Shown in pieces: positions 8,336 through 18,503 of a stretch of 64,000 nt of DNA (position 1 is its first letter; each line of letters opens with the position of its first letter). The position numbers and the translations under genes are program-made. A model generated the notes under the pieces. The model was not told the DNA's origin, did not search any database, and saw only the letters and a list, made by a program, of their open reading frames with translations. This stretch comes from Hyalangium gracile (GTDB lineage: Bacteria > Myxococcota > Myxococcia > Myxococcales > Myxococcaceae): contig NZ_JAHXBG010000006.1 in NCBI RefSeq assembly GCF_020103725.1, positions 62,001 through 126,000 on the forward strand, read 5' to 3'.

Positions 8336-10069
8336 TCAGCTCACCGGCTCGCCGGCGGTGAGAGCCTGGCCTCGGGCCTCGCAGTTCTCCCACATGCGGA
8401 GGAAGGCCTCGGCCGAGGAGAACAGCGGGTTCATCTGCGCATCCGTCATGCCCACGTGGACGAGATCGCGAATGAAGTCCGGCAGCATGCCGATGTGGGC
8501 CAGCCCCTCGGTGTTGAAGTCGAACACGCGGGAGCCGGCGCGCGAGGGCACGAAGGGCAGGCTCGTCCCATACATGTTCCCCTCGTACTTCAGGGGCGGC
8601 TTCTGGGTCTGCAGCATCTTCTGGACGGCACGCCGCTTGTGGCGGCGCTCGTCGTCCTTGAGCCCGTACGCGGCGTCGGCACCGTAGCGCGGCCCGGGTT
8701 GCTGGTTGAGTCCGTTGAAGTCGGTGCCCACCGCGACGCCGCCAGCGCCCACCTCGCGCAGCAGCGAGAGGGCGTACTGGTAGGACTGCGCCCACGTCTT
8801 GGACGAGCGCGCGCAGTCATTGGCCACGGTGCTGCCCGGGAAGTCCTTCACCTCGTGCTGGTTGGTGATGGGGGCCAGCAGCCCGCCCAGCGCGAGGATG
8901 CGCCGCGCCTGCTCGCGCGTCTTCATGTACTCGTTGGCGCGCTTGGCCTTGACGCTCGTCTCATTGGGGTCCAGGGCCTGCTCGCGGAAGGAGCAGTGCG
9001 AGGCGACGACGGGGTAGCGGGCCTGCTCGGCCAGGGAGAGCACCTCGTTGGTGCAGTGCTGGGACATGTGCTCCACGTCGAGGATGAAGCCCTGGCGCAT
9101 GGCGGCGCGCAGGAAGGCCTTCCCCGTGTTCGTGAGTCCCAGCCGGTTGACGTGGCCCTGGCCCGGAGCGTTCAGCGAGTAGCCGCGCGGGTAGTGGGCC
9201 CGCTGCGTCAGCTCGTAGAACATGATGGAGGCCTTGGTCTGCGTGTCCAGGTCCTGCCCGAGCCGGAAGGCCACGCTGGTGTTGCCTTCCACCTGGAGGA
9301 AGTCCCCTCGGAGGAAGTGGTTCACCAGGTTGAACTTGTCGTCATAGACGGCGGCGCCGCCGAAGCTGTTGTTGGCCAGGTGCAGCGGCGTCATCATCCG
9401 GAAGCCCTGGTCCCTCAGCCACTGGAGGATGCGAGGCAGCTGCGCCTCGGTGAGGGGCTGCTGGTTGAGCTCCTGGCGGTCCCCGAGGATGCTGTCCAGC
9501 GAGTCCACCTCCACGCCGGCCACGACGGCGAGCTTGCCGGCCAGAATGAGCTGGCGGGCGTGCGAGGCGCTGAGGGCGAGCCCCATCCACTCCGAGTGCC
9601 GCTCGGTGAAGCGGCGCAGCTCGCGGATCTGCTTCTCGATGGAGCTCTCGTCCGTGTCGGGGTGGCGCGTCTGGTCCGCGAGCAGCTCGTTGTTGACGGC
9701 CACGGAGCACAGCAGCCGCAGCCCTCCGTCATGGGCGCGCTTGAGCCAGTCCACGAACACCTGCTGGTGGACCATGGTGGTGAAGCGGGGCCAGTGGGCG
9801 TACGAGCCATGGCCACACGGCCCGTGGCCGAGGCTGTCCTCGATGAAGACCTGGAGCAGGGACCAGTTCTTGCCGAACTGACCCAGACCCCAGGGCCCGT
9901 GGAGATGAACGTCGCAGCGGGCGAGCGCCTGTTCCATCTTCCCATCCGGGAAGCCCGCGAGCAGGTGCCCACCGAAGCCGAGGTGCGCCATCGTGTGGCA
10001 GTGCAGGTCGGCGAATCCAACGACGGGAGCGGGCAAGGGAGTCTCCGGGCTGTCGAGAGGCTCCAGCAT
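8336..10069 (-). CDS. M19 membrane-dipeptidase-like amidohydrolase
   Basis: A 577-residue protein with amidohydrolase metal-binding motifs: DLHCHTM near the N-terminus (HxH), VDVEHMSQH, a SHCSF segment and GTDFNG. This is the order seen in renal-dipeptidase/M19 peptidases, which cleave dipeptides, including D-amino-acid dipeptides, using two zinc ions. It is longer than typical M19 enzymes (about 350-420 residues) because of insertions after the first motif (residues ~40-190). No signal peptide is evident. It lies 30 nt downstream of a membrane kinase gene and upstream of an ATP-grasp gene on the same strand. The ribosome binding site is weak. Confidence 0.8.
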   Translation of the reverse strand: MLEPLDSPETPLPAPVVGFADLHCHTMAHLGFGGHLLAGFPDGKMEQALARCDVHLHGPWGLGQFGKNWSLLQVFIEDSLGHGPCGHGSYAHWPRFTTMVHQQVFVDWLKRAHDGGLRLLCSVAVNNELLADQTRHPDTDESSIEKQIRELRRFTERHSEWMGLALSASHARQLILAGKLAVVAGVEVDSLDSILGDRQELNQQPLTEAQLPRILQWLRDQGFRMMTPLHLANNSFGGAAVYDDKFNLVNHFLRGDFLQVEGNTSVAFRLGQDLDTQTKASIMFYELTQRAHYPRGYSLNAPGQGHVNRLGLTNTGKAFLRAAMRQGFILDVEHMSQHCTNEVLSLAEQARYPVVASHCSFREQALDPNETSVKAKRANEYMKTREQARRILALGGLLAPITNQHEVKDFPGSTVANDCARSSKTWAQSYQYALSLLREVGAGGVAVGTDFNGLNQQPGPRYGADAAYGLKDDERRHKRRAVQKMLQTQKPPLKYEGNMYGTSLPFVPSRAGSRVFDFNTEGLAHIGMLPDFIRDLVHVGMTDAQMNPLFSSAEAFLRMWENCEARGQALTAGEPVS

Positions 10070-10099
10070 GCCCCGGAGCCCTGACGGCGTGCCAGAGCC

Positions 10100-11710
10100 T
10101 CACCCCGAGCGCACGAGGATCTGCCCGGAGGCGCTCGGGCCGGAGCGCGAGCCCGACACCGGCTCGGTGCCCTGCTGCACGTGGGCCAGGGCTTCCTGCG
10201 CCGCGCGCGCCAGTGCCGCCTGTCCCTGCGGATAGGGCGCCGCCTCTCCAGTGAGCGCCAGCAGCTGCTGCCGCACCTCGGCGCCCGTGGCCGTGCGCTT
10301 GCTCACGTTGCGCTCCAGCAGCCCCATCACCACCGCATCCAGCTCGGGCGGCACGTCCGGGCGCGTCGCCGACGGCGGGAGGATCTCCTGCGTCACCGCC
10401 GCGTGCATCAGCTCGCCCTCGTTCTGCCCCAGCAGCACGCGCTGGCCCGTGAGCGCCTCGTGCAGCGTGAGCCCCAGCGCGTACAGGTCGATGCGCCCGT
10501 CAATCGGCTTGCCGTAGGCCTGCTCCGGCGCCATGTACCCCAGCTTGCCGCGCACGTTGCCTGCCACGGTGAGCTGCGCGCGCGCCGTGTCCCGCGCAAT
10601 CCCGAAGTCCGACAGCTTCACCTCGCCAATCCGCGACACCAGCACGTTGGGCGGGTTCACGTCCCGGTGGATCAGGTGCAGCGGCTCGCCCGTGCGCCCG
10701 GTGCGCCGGTGCAGGTAGTCCAGCGCCGAGGCCAGCTCCGCCCCCAGGTACGCCGCCGCGCTCACCGGAATGCCCTGCCAGCCCAGCCCTCGCAGCAGCG
10801 TGCTCAGCGGCAGCCCGTCCACGAACTCCATCGCCAGGAAGTACGTGTTGCCGTGCCGGCCCAGGTCGAACACCTGGACGATGTTCGGGTGGTGCAGCGT
10901 GGAGCACAGCTCCGCCTCGCGGCGGAACAGCGAGACGAACTCCGCGTCGTCCGCGTACGAGGGCAGGATCCGCTTGAGCGCCACCTGCTTCTCGAAGCCA
11001 CCCTCCGGGCTGTACGTGGCGCGGTACACCTCGGCCATGCCGCCCGAGCCAATCCGCTCGTGCAACATGTACTTGCCCATCACCTCCTGCTCGCGCAGCG
11101 CCGCCAGCGCCTGCTCCGTCTTGCGCAGGAAGTGCCGCGCGAGGATGGCCGTGGCCACCCCCGAGCTGAGCAGGAACACCGAGCGCATGATGATGAAGGG
11201 CGGGGTGAGCGTGAGCAGCGGCTGCTCGGGCAGCAGCGGCCGGACGAAGAAGAAGTACAGCAGCAGGTACTCGCCGCCCGCCAGCGCCCCGGCCACCAGC
11301 GCCAGCCGCGGCTGGGTGCGCAGCGCCGCCAGCACCACCAGCGTGCCCCAGATGACGAGCGTGGGCGCGGTGAGCGCGTACGCCGGGCCCTGGAAGCGCA
11401 GGTCGAACGCCAGCACCACCGAGGGGATGCTCACCTCGATGGCCACGTTGAGCCAGTGGATGGCGGGGTGGAACCACCCGGCGCGCAGGGCTCGCCAGAG
11501 GATGGTGTAGTAGACGCACAGCACCCCCACCAGCGACAGCAGCGCGCGCGTCAGCCCCCACCCCAGGTATGGCCCGAGCGCCCCCACCGCCACCAGGCAG
11601 GCGGCGGCCAGCCCCGCCATGTAGCCGGCCACGGACGTCTCTCGCGCCTGGGCATCCCGGCGCATGTGGTTCTCGAGGAAGCGGGAGACGGCGGAGGCAC
11701 GCGTGGTCAT
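10100..11710 (-). CDS. Ser/Thr kinase with N-terminal polytopic membrane domain
   Basis: A 536-residue protein with reversed architecture compared with most bacterial kinases: about six membrane helices come first (~26-195), then a short linker and a C-terminal kinase domain. Kinase motifs are IGSGGMAEV (220-228), Lys246, the catalytic loop HRDVNPPN (348-355), DFG (368-370) and APEQ. The catalytic-loop Lys usual in HRDxKPxN is Asn here; related substitutions occur in other myxobacterial kinases, so activity is uncertain rather than excluded. The start ATG at 11710 lies 21 codons inside the longest frame and precedes TTRASAVSRFLEN. It heads the minus-strand run with dipeptidase, ATP-grasp and FHA genes. 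Confidence 0.88.
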   Translation of the reverse strand: MTTRASAVSRFLENHMRRDAQARETSVAGYMAGLAAACLVAVGALGPYLGWGLTRALLSLVGVLCVYYTILWRALRAGWFHPAIHWLNVAIEVSIPSVVLAFDLRFQGPAYALTAPTLVIWGTLVVLAALRTQPRLALVAGALAGGEYLLLYFFFVRPLLPEQPLLTLTPPFIIMRSVFLLSSGVATAILARHFLRKTEQALAALREQEVMGKYMLHERIGSGGMAEVYRATYSPEGGFEKQVALKRILPSYADDAEFVSLFRREAELCSTLHHPNIVQVFDLGRHGNTYFLAMEFVDGLPLSTLLRGLGWQGIPVSAAAYLGAELASALDYLHRRTGRTGEPLHLIHRDVNPPNVLVSRIGEVKLSDFGIARDTARAQLTVAGNVRGKLGYMAPEQAYGKPIDGRIDLYALGLTLHEALTGQRVLLGQNEGELMHAAVTQEILPPSATRPDVPPELDAVVMGLLERNVSKRTATGAEVRQQLLALTGEAAPYPQGQAALARAAQEALAHVQQGTEPVSGSRSGPSASGQILVRSG

Positions 11711-11912
11711 GGGGAGAGCCGAACCATAGTGCGAACAGGGGTTTGGCTGGCAGAGGGCCACGGAGAGACCCACCAGGTCCTCTCTGCGTGAACCCCGCTC
11801 GCTTCCCTCACAGGTATGGTCCGGGGTAAAGTGTCGCTGAAATGTTGCACCGGGTCATCCGCGCCATGGCAGGTACGGAGGCCTTTTTCCTCGCTCTTCC
11901 CAGGACATCCGC

Positions 11913-14900
11913 ATGCGTCAAGCAACACGCCTGTTTCTGGCCGTGCTCGCCACGGGCCTCCTCGCTCTCACCGGCTGCTCCGGTGACGACAAGTCCGTCT
12001 GTGGGGACGGACAGAAGGAGGGCTCGGAACAATGTGACGACGGCAACACCGCGGAGGGGGATGGCTGTAGCAGCACCTGCACCGAGGAGACGACGACAGA
12101 GGCGTGCGGCAACGGCGTACGCGACATCGACGAGGCGTGTGACGACGGCAATGGCCAGGGTGGCGACGGGTGCGAGAACGACTGCACCGTCACGCCCAGG
12201 CCCATCACCCAGTGCGCCACCCTGCCGCCGCTGAGCAGCGGCGCCACCTGCGAGGTGACGAGGCCGGGCACCAACGGCGCGCGGCTGTTCCAGGGCGTGG
12301 TGCTCAAGGACAGCGGGGTGCTCAACGGCGGCCAGGTGCTGGTGGACGGCAACGGCGTCATCCAGTGCTCGGCGTGTGACTGCTCCACCGCCACGGGGGC
12401 CTCGGAGGCCACCGTCGTCTCCTGCCCGCAGGGCGTCATCTCCCCGGGCCTCATCAACACGCACGACCACATCACCTTCCAGGGCGCGCCCAAGCCGCGC
12501 ACGGCCGAGCGCTACGAGCACCGCCACGACTGGCGCGAGGGCAACGACGGCCACACGAAGCTGACCAACCCCAGCACCAGCGGCAACAACCCCATCCTCT
12601 GGGGCGAGCTGCGGCAGGTGCTGGCGGGCACCACCTCGGTGGCGGGCAGCGGCGGTCAGCCCGGCCTGCTGCGCAACCTGGACAAGGACAGCGTCACCAC
12701 CAGCGGCGGCAACCAGGCGGGGCTGGATGAGCCGGCGCTCCTGTACCAGACGTTCCCGCTGGGGGACTCGGGGGGCAAGGAGCTGACGAACAGCTGCGAC
12801 TACCCGGCCTCCGCCATCGACTCTCCCTCCGTCATTCCGCGCCACTCCGCCTACTTCCCCCACATCGGCGAGGGCATCGAGGAGTCCGCGCGCAACGAGT
12901 TCCGCTGCACCTCCACCACCGCCAACGGCGGCAAGGACTTGTTCCAGCGCCAGACGGCCATCATCCACGGCATCTCCGTGACGGCCGAGGAGATCGGCCA
13001 CATGGCCACCCGGGGGACGGACCTCATCTGGTCTCCGCGCTCCAACGTCTCGTTGTACGGCGACACGGCCATGGTGACGGCGTACAAGCAGATGGGCGTC
13101 ACCATCGCCCTGGGCACCGACTGGGTGGCCTCTGGCTCCATGAACGTGCTGCGCGAGCTGCAGTGCGCCGACTACCTGAACTCCACCTTCTACTCGCGCT
13201 CCTTCACGGACGAGGAGCTGTGGCGGATGGTGACGGCCAGCGCGGCGGACATCACCGACACGCACGAGAAGCTGGGCCGGCTCGAGCCGGGCAAGGTGGC
13301 GGACCTGGCCATCTTCCGGCTGCGCACCTTCGCCGCCTCGCCCTACCGCGCCGTCATCACCGCCAACCCGGAGGACGTGGTGCTCACCATGCGCGGGGGC
13401 CGGCCGCTCTACGGAGATCAGTCGTTGGTGGCCACGCTGGGCCAGGGCGGCTGCGAGTCCCTGGACGTGTGCGGGGCGCAGAGGGTGGTGTGCATCAACG
13501 ACGACATCAAGCAGACGTACGCAGCGCTCAGCACGACCAACAAGGACCTCTACCCGCTCTTCTTCTGCGGCCAGGCCCCCAGGGACGAGCCGACCTGCGT
13601 GCCCCAGCGTAACTCCACCAACGCCTCGTTCCCCGCCAGCGTGAACAAGTCCACGGCGTACAGCGGCGCGCGCGCCGAGAGCGACAAGGACGGCGACGGC
13701 GTGGCCGACGGCGAGGACAACTGCCCCATCCTCTTCAACCCCATCCGCCCCATGGACAACGGAGCCCAGGCGGACACGGACAAGGACGGCGTGGGAGACG
13801 CGTGCGACGTGTGCCCGCTGGCCGCCAACAGCACCACCTGCGTGCGGCCTCCGGCGGAGGACGAGGACGGGGACGGCATCAAGGACTGGCAGGACAACTG
13901 CCCGTACGTGGCCAACGCGGACCAGGCGGACGCGGATGCGGACGGGCGCGGCAACGCGTGCGACGCGTGCGCCGCGGCCAACCCGGGCGCTCGGCCCTGC
14001 CCGGTGGGCATCTATGACGTGAAGAAGCCGGTGAATGGCACGCACCTGCTGGTGAACGAGCCGGTGTCCCTGGCGGACGTGCTGGTGACGGCGGTGGGCA
14101 CCAACGGCTTCTTCATCCAGGCGCACCCCTCCGAGGGCGCGCGCTACCAGGGCCCGGACTACTCGGGCATGTTCGTCTTCACCAGCTCCAAGCCCACGGT
14201 GGCGGCGGGAGACCGCATCACCATCACCGCCGCGACGGTGGCGGACTTCTTCGGGCAGATCGAGCTCACGGACGCCTCCATCACGAAGAACTCCAGCGGC
14301 CACCCGCTGCCGGTGCCGGTGACGGTGAGCCCGGGGGATGTGCGCACCGCGGGCCCGCGCGCCGCGGCGCTGGAGGGCGTGCTGGTGGAGCTCAACAACG
14401 TCTACGTGACGAAGCACGAGCCCACGGTGGGCGCGGGCGACCGGGCGCCCACCAACGAGTTCGTCGTGGACACCACGGCGGGCACGGACGGGGAGACGGT
14501 GGGTCTGCGGGTGAATGACTACTTCTACCTGTCCTCGCCGCTGCCGGCGGTGGGCACGAAGTTCCGCGTGGTGCGCGGCGTGCTGGACTTCCGCAACGGC
14601 AACTCCAAGCTGGAGCCGCGCGGGACGCAGGACTTCGTGGCGCCGCCTCCGGCGCTCACGGCGTTCGGCCCCTCCGGCCAGTACGTGCGCGTGGGGCAGA
14701 TGGGGACGGATGCCTTCCCGAGGGCGCTCACGGTGACGATGGGCGGCACCTACTTCGAGGATGTGGTGGTGACGCTCGAGTCCAGCTCGGGCGCGCTGCG
14801 CGCGGGCACCAACGGCACCGTCACCATCCCCGCCGGGCAGACCTCGGCGGTGGTTCCCCTGCAGGCGCTGGCCCAGGCGGCCAGCGTCACCCTCACGGCG

Positions 14901-16427
14901 CGGGTGGATGACTCCTCGCGGACGACGACGGTGCGCGTGCTGGGCGAGATGGAGCAGCCCACGGTGGTGGCGCTGACGCCGAGCTCCGCCGTGACGACGG
15001 CGGGCGGGCAGGTACGCTTCTCCGTTCAGCTGGACATCCCTGCTCCCGCGGGGACCACGCTGGACATCACGGCGGGGCCTGCGGGCTTCGGCACCGTCAC
15101 GCCCGCCTCGCTGAGCATCCCGCTCAACAGCATGGAGGGCGTGTTCCGCTTCACCGCGGACGCGGCCCCGGCCGCCATGCAGGGCACGGTGACGGCGGCG
15201 CTGGGGACCGCCAGCAGCGCGAGCGCCACGGTGAGCATCGCCGCAGCGGTTCCCAAGCTGGCGAGCCTCACGCCCAGCACGGCGGTGCTGGTGGAGCCGA
15301 ACGCCACCCAGACGTTCACCGTCACGTTGGACTCGGCGGCGCTGTACGATACGCCCGTGGAGCTGTCGGCGACGCCCGACACCGCGGGGGACACGTACGG
15401 CACGGTGCCGGCGGTGGTGGTGGTGCGCACGGGGCAGAGCTCGGCCACCTTCACCTTCACGGCGGGCAACCAGCCGAACGTGAACGGCATGGTGAAGGCC
15501 ATGCTGGACGGCGTGGAGTTCTCCACGCAGGTGCAGGTGGGGGCGACGCTGCCTCGCCTGGCGAGCCTCACGCCCGCCACCCCCACCATCCCCTCCGGCG
15601 GAACGCAGACCTTCACGGTGACGCTGGATCGGCAGGCCTTGGGGAACACCGCCGTGACGCTCGCGCTCACGCCGGAGACGGGGGCGGGCTCGGTGCCCGC
15701 ATCCGTCACGGTGCCCGCGGGCGCGACGTCGGCCACGTTCACCTTCACCGCCGCGGAGGCTCCCTCGGTCACGGCGGCGACGCTGACGGCCAACCTGAAC
15801 GGCGTGACGCTCACCTCCAACCTGAAGATCATCGTCTCGGTGGCGGGCCTCGTCATCAATGAGGTGGACTACGACCAGACGGTGAATCCGGACTCGACGG
15901 AGTTCGTGGAGATTCTCAACACCTCCTCCAAGACGCTCCCGCTCTCCGGGCTGGTGCTGGTCTTCGTCAACGGCGCGTCGACGTCGCTGAAGGAGTACCG
16001 TCGCGTGGACCTCGGAGCCGCTGGCGAGCTGGCGCCGGGACAGTACCTGCTCGTGAGTGTCCCGCTGGTGCTCGACACGGTGTCGAACACGAACGTGAAG
16101 GAGCTGCGGCTCGACAACAGCCAGGACAGCGCGCCGAGAGATCTCATCCAGAACGGCCCGCCGGACGCGGTGGCCATCTACAACACGGGGACGGACAGCC
16201 TGGTGGACTCGCTCTCGTACGAGGGGGCGGTGTCCAACGCGATCCTCAATGGCACGACGACGACGTTCAACCTCCAGGAGGGGGCGGCGTCGGCGAGCTC
16301 CTTCGCGGACGCAGCGGACGGCTCGCTGTCGCGCCAGCCCAACGGCACGGACACCAACGACAACGTGGCGGACTTCAAGTTCACGAAGACTTCCACTCCG
16401 GGCGCCGAGAACGTCCACACGCCCTGA
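11913..16427 (+). CDS. Giant secreted amidohydrolase lipoprotein with calcium repeats and lamin-tail domain
   Basis: A 1504-residue protein. A signal peptide and lipobox (LLALTGC) are followed by two Cys-rich CGDGxxxGxExCDDGN repeats (~28-85). An amidohydrolase domain (~90-490) has the metal motif NTHDH (~180), an HG segment, WSPRSN (~375) and LGTDW (~401), the pattern of TrzA/cytosine-deaminase-like enzymes. Thrombospondin-3-like calcium repeats ([14 protein letters not shown], ~590-685) come next, then a nucleic-acid-binding-like beta region (~700-910), four Ig-like beta repeats (~915-1305) and a C-terminal lamin-tail domain ([12 protein letters not shown] onward, ~1311-1500). The amide or amine substrate is unknown. 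The fusion of a deaminase-type enzyme to adhesive modules on a surface lipoprotein is unusual. Confidence 0.87.
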   Translation: MRQATRLFLAVLATGLLALTGCSGDDKSVCGDGQKEGSEQCDDGNTAEGDGCSSTCTEETTTEACGNGVRDIDEACDDGNGQGGDGCENDCTVTPRPITQCATLPPLSSGATCEVTRPGTNGARLFQGVVLKDSGVLNGGQVLVDGNGVIQCSACDCSTATGASEATVVSCPQGVISPGLINTHDHITFQGAPKPRTAERYEHRHDWREGNDGHTKLTNPSTSGNNPILWGELRQVLAGTTSVAGSGGQPGLLRNLDKDSVTTSGGNQAGLDEPALLYQTFPLGDSGGKELTNSCDYPASAIDSPSVIPRHSAYFPHIGEGIEESARNEFRCTSTTANGGKDLFQRQTAIIHGISVTAEEIGHMATRGTDLIWSPRSNVSLYGDTAMVTAYKQMGVTIALGTDWVASGSMNVLRELQCADYLNSTFYSRSFTDEELWRMVTASAADITDTHEKLGRLEPGKVADLAIFRLRTFAASPYRAVITANPEDVVLTMRGGRPLYGDQSLVATLGQGGCESLDVCGAQRVVCINDDIKQTYAALSTTNKDLYPLFFCGQAPRDEPTCVPQRNSTNASFPASVNKSTAYSGARAESDKDGDGVADGEDNCPILFNPIRPMDNGAQADTDKDGVGDACDVCPLAANSTTCVRPPAEDEDGDGIKDWQDNCPYVANADQADADADGRGNACDACAAANPGARPCPVGIYDVKKPVNGTHLLVNEPVSLADVLVTAVGTNGFFIQAHPSEGARYQGPDYSGMFVFTSSKPTVAAGDRITITAATVADFFGQIELTDASITKNSSGHPLPVPVTVSPGDVRTAGPRAAALEGVLVELNNVYVTKHEPTVGAGDRAPTNEFVVDTTAGTDGETVGLRVNDYFYLSSPLPAVGTKFRVVRGVLDFRNGNSKLEPRGTQDFVAPPPALTAFGPSGQYVRVGQMGTDAFPRALTVTMGGTYFEDVVVTLESSSGALRAGTNGTVTIPAGQTSAVVPLQALAQAASVTLTARVDDSSRTTTVRVLGEMEQPTVVALTPSSAVTTAGGQVRFSVQLDIPAPAGTTLDITAGPAGFGTVTPASLSIPLNSMEGVFRFTADAAPAAMQGTVTAALGTASSASATVSIAAAVPKLASLTPSTAVLVEPNATQTFTVTLDSAALYDTPVELSATPDTAGDTYGTVPAVVVVRTGQSSATFTFTAGNQPNVNGMVKAMLDGVEFSTQVQVGATLPRLASLTPATPTIPSGGTQTFTVTLDRQALGNTAVTLALTPETGAGSVPASVTVPAGATSATFTFTAAEAPSVTAATLTANLNGVTLTSNLKIIVSVAGLVINEVDYDQTVNPDSTEFVEILNTSSKTLPLSGLVLVFVNGASTSLKEYRRVDLGAAGELAPGQYLLVSVPLVLDTVSNTNVKELRLDNSQDSAPRDLIQNGPPDAVAIYNTGTDSLVDSLSYEGAVSNAILNGTTTTFNLQEGAASASSFADAADGSLSRQPNGTDTNDNVADFKFTKTSTPGAENVHTP

Positions 16428-16444
16428 GCGGGCATCCGCCGTAC

Positions 16445-16482
16445 CTCCCGGCGCTCCCAGCCGTCACAGGGGGCGCCGGGAG
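16445..16482. terminator. GC-rich stem-loop after the amidohydrolase gene
   Basis: The 10-nt arms CTCCCGGCGC and GCGCCGGGAG are perfectly complementary around an 18-nt loop, in the gap between the convergent amidohydrolase and TetR genes. No T-run follows. It probably marks the shared transcript end. Confidence 0.5.
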
Positions 16483-16531
16483 CAGTCCCGCCGTCACCCG
16501 CCGAGCCAGCACGGCTCGGCCTGGCGGGCCG

Positions 16532-17170
16532 CTACTCCTTCGGCGGCCGGAAGCCGTTGACCAGCAGGGTGTCCAGCGCGGCCAGCACCGGATCGTACGT
16601 CACCGTGGCGCGGAACAGGTTCTGGTGCACCAGCACGCCGATGTACGCGCCCATCATCCCGTGCGCCGTCTGCACCGGATCGATGTCCGCGCGGAACTCC
16701 TGCTTCTTCTGCCCGTAGCGGATGATGCCCGCCAGCACCTGGACGTAGACGGACAGCTTCTCGCGGAGGGCCTCGGCCACGCGCTCGTTGGACTCGGCGG
16801 ACTCGGCCGCCACCATGCCGAAGAAGATGCCGTACTCGCGGTGGTAGCGCAGGAACTGCCCGGTGCGGTTCATGAACGACACCAGCTGCTCGCGCGCGCT
16901 CAGCTTGCGGTGCTCGGACAGCAGATCCACGAACTCGTTGAGGTAGCGCTGGTGCAGCTCGTCGATGGCCGCCAGCAGCAGATCCTCCTTGGTGGGGAAG
17001 TGCCAGTACAGCGCTCCGGGCGTCATCCGGATGGCCTTGGCCAGCTCCGCCATCGTCGTCGCCAGGAAGCCGCGCCGGGCGAACAGCGTGATGGCCGCCT
17101 CGAGGATCTCGACCCGGGTGCGTGCTGCGCGCTCCTGTTTGATCTCCCGCTTCGCCGGTTCCTTGCCCAT
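16532..17170 (-). CDS. TetR-family transcriptional regulator
   Basis: A 212-residue protein with an N-terminal TetR helix-turn-helix (residues ~18-64; RVEILEAAITLFARRGF then TTMAELAKAIRMTPGALYWHF) and an all-helical ligand-binding C-terminal domain. Such regulators repress nearby genes until a small ligand binds. It lies 21 nt downstream of the membrane metallophosphoesterase gene on the same strand, so the two may form an operon. The ligand is not predictable. Confidence 0.93.
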   Translation of the reverse strand: MGKEPAKREIKQERAARTRVEILEAAITLFARRGFLATTMAELAKAIRMTPGALYWHFPTKEDLLLAAIDELHQRYLNEFVDLLSEHRKLSAREQLVSFMNRTGQFLRYHREYGIFFGMVAAESAESNERVAEALREKLSVYVQVLAGIIRYGQKKQEFRADIDPVQTAHGMMGAYIGVLVHQNLFRATVTYDPVLAALDTLLVNGFRPPKE

Positions 17171-17191
17171 GTGAGGGCCATCCTACCTACC

Positions 17192-18421
17192 TCATGAGAG
17201 CAGTGTCACATGGACAATCTCCGGGGGGGCGGCGATGCGCACCGGAGGCCCCCAGAAGCCCGTGCCCCGGCTCACATACAGGTGGCGCCCGTTCTCCTCG
17301 AAGTGTCCAGCGTCGTACTCCCAGATGGCGGCCACGGCCAGGTTGAATGGAAAGAACTGGCCCCCGTGCGTGTGTCCGGACAGCTGCAGGCCGATGCCCG
17401 CCTTTGACGCTTCGCGCCAGTTGGCCGGCTGGTGCGCCAGGAGCACCGCCGCGCGCTCCGGATCCCTCCCCACCAGGGCCTGCTTCAAGTCATACCCTTG
17501 GCTGAACCCGGAGCGAGCCGCGGCCCAGTCATCCACTCCCACCAGATCAAACGAGGCGTTCGGCTCGCCGATGCGCACGTGCCGGTTGCGCAGCACGGGG
17601 ATGCCCATGCGCTCCAGGGCCTGCGTCCACTCCTCGTCTCCGGAGTAGTACTCGTGGTTGCCGGTGACGAAGTAGGAGCCATGCCGGCTGCGCAGGTTCG
17701 TCAGGGCGCTCACCGCGTGGCCCAGCTCGTCCACGCTGCCGTCGACCAGGTCTCCGGTGATGCACACCAGGTCCGGCTTGAGCGCGTTGCACTGCGCCAC
17801 CATGGCGTCCATGAAGCGGCGCTGGATGACGGGGCCCACGTGGATGTCGCTCACCTGGACCAGGGTGAAGCCGTCCAGCGCCTTGGGCAGCCCCGGCAGG
17901 CGGACGGCCACCCGGTTGACGACGGGAGGGTGGAACGCGCGCCAGGTGCCGTACCCCACCATGCCGCCCGTGGCGAGCAGGGCCCCGCTGGCGGTGGCCC
18001 GCGCGAGGAACTGGCGCCGCTCCGGGGAGGCGAGCGTGTGCGCCGCTGCGGGCGTGGGAGCGGCCGGGGCGGGAGCCTCGGGAGCGTGGGCGGGCGGGGC
18101 GCCCCGGTTGCGCACCAGGCTGAAGAGGGAGCGCGCGCTGCCCACCACGAAGAGGGCCAGGATGAGGTAGATGGCCACGCCCATCCAGGTCCACCCCACG
18201 GTGGCCAGGACGAACATGAGGCGCTCGGGCAGCACGAACGCCAGCGCCCGCGAGCCCAGCATGAGCAGGGCCAGCACCCCCAGCGTCACCACGCCCGCCT
18301 TGCGCCAGCCCGGGTGGCCGGAGGTGTCCCGGAAGATGCGCCGGTACAGGTAGACGTGCGTCAGCACGGAGAGCAAGGCGAGGATGCCGAAGAAGATGAG
18401 GAGGCGCACGGGGGCGGGCAT
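17192..18421 (-). CDS. Membrane metallophosphoesterase (YkuE/YaeI-like)
   Basis: A 409-residue protein. About four N-terminal membrane helices (~5-105) are followed by an Ala/Pro linker, a short hydrophobic segment (~145-165; RRQFLARATASGALLATGGM, reminiscent of a Tat or anchor segment) and a calcineurin-like phosphoesterase domain. Metal ligands are all present: SDIHVGP, GDLVDG, GNHEYY, LAHQP and SGHTHGGQ. Relatives hydrolyse UDP-sugar lipid or phospholipid headgroups outside the cytoplasm; the substrate here is unknown. ATG 18421 was chosen over an upstream TTG. The TetR gene follows after 21 nt. Confidence 0.88.
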   Translation of the reverse strand: MPAPVRLLIFFGILALLSVLTHVYLYRRIFRDTSGHPGWRKAGVVTLGVLALLMLGSRALAFVLPERLMFVLATVGWTWMGVAIYLILALFVVGSARSLFSLVRNRGAPPAHAPEAPAPAAPTPAAAHTLASPERRQFLARATASGALLATGGMVGYGTWRAFHPPVVNRVAVRLPGLPKALDGFTLVQVSDIHVGPVIQRRFMDAMVAQCNALKPDLVCITGDLVDGSVDELGHAVSALTNLRSRHGSYFVTGNHEYYSGDEEWTQALERMGIPVLRNRHVRIGEPNASFDLVGVDDWAAARSGFSQGYDLKQALVGRDPERAAVLLAHQPANWREASKAGIGLQLSGHTHGGQFFPFNLAVAAIWEYDAGHFEENGRHLYVSRGTGFWGPPVRIAAPPEIVHVTLLS

Positions 18422-18503
18422 GGCCCCCAATACTTACCCCGTCCGCCCGCGCCGCAACCCGAACTGCATATGAAGAAGCGTGAAGCGGTTCACACGGCCC
18501 TGC

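Noticed and set aside
11808-16418. A 1536-codon open frame on the minus strand opposite the amidohydrolase lipoprotein
   Set aside because: It is rich in Arg, His and Val with no domain or start context, and lies entirely antisense to a gene with clear motifs. Long antisense frames are expected at this GC content.
17191-17198. CTCATGAG palindrome as the TetR operator
   Set aside because: Only 8 bp, overlapping the stop of the phosphoesterase gene; too short to support.
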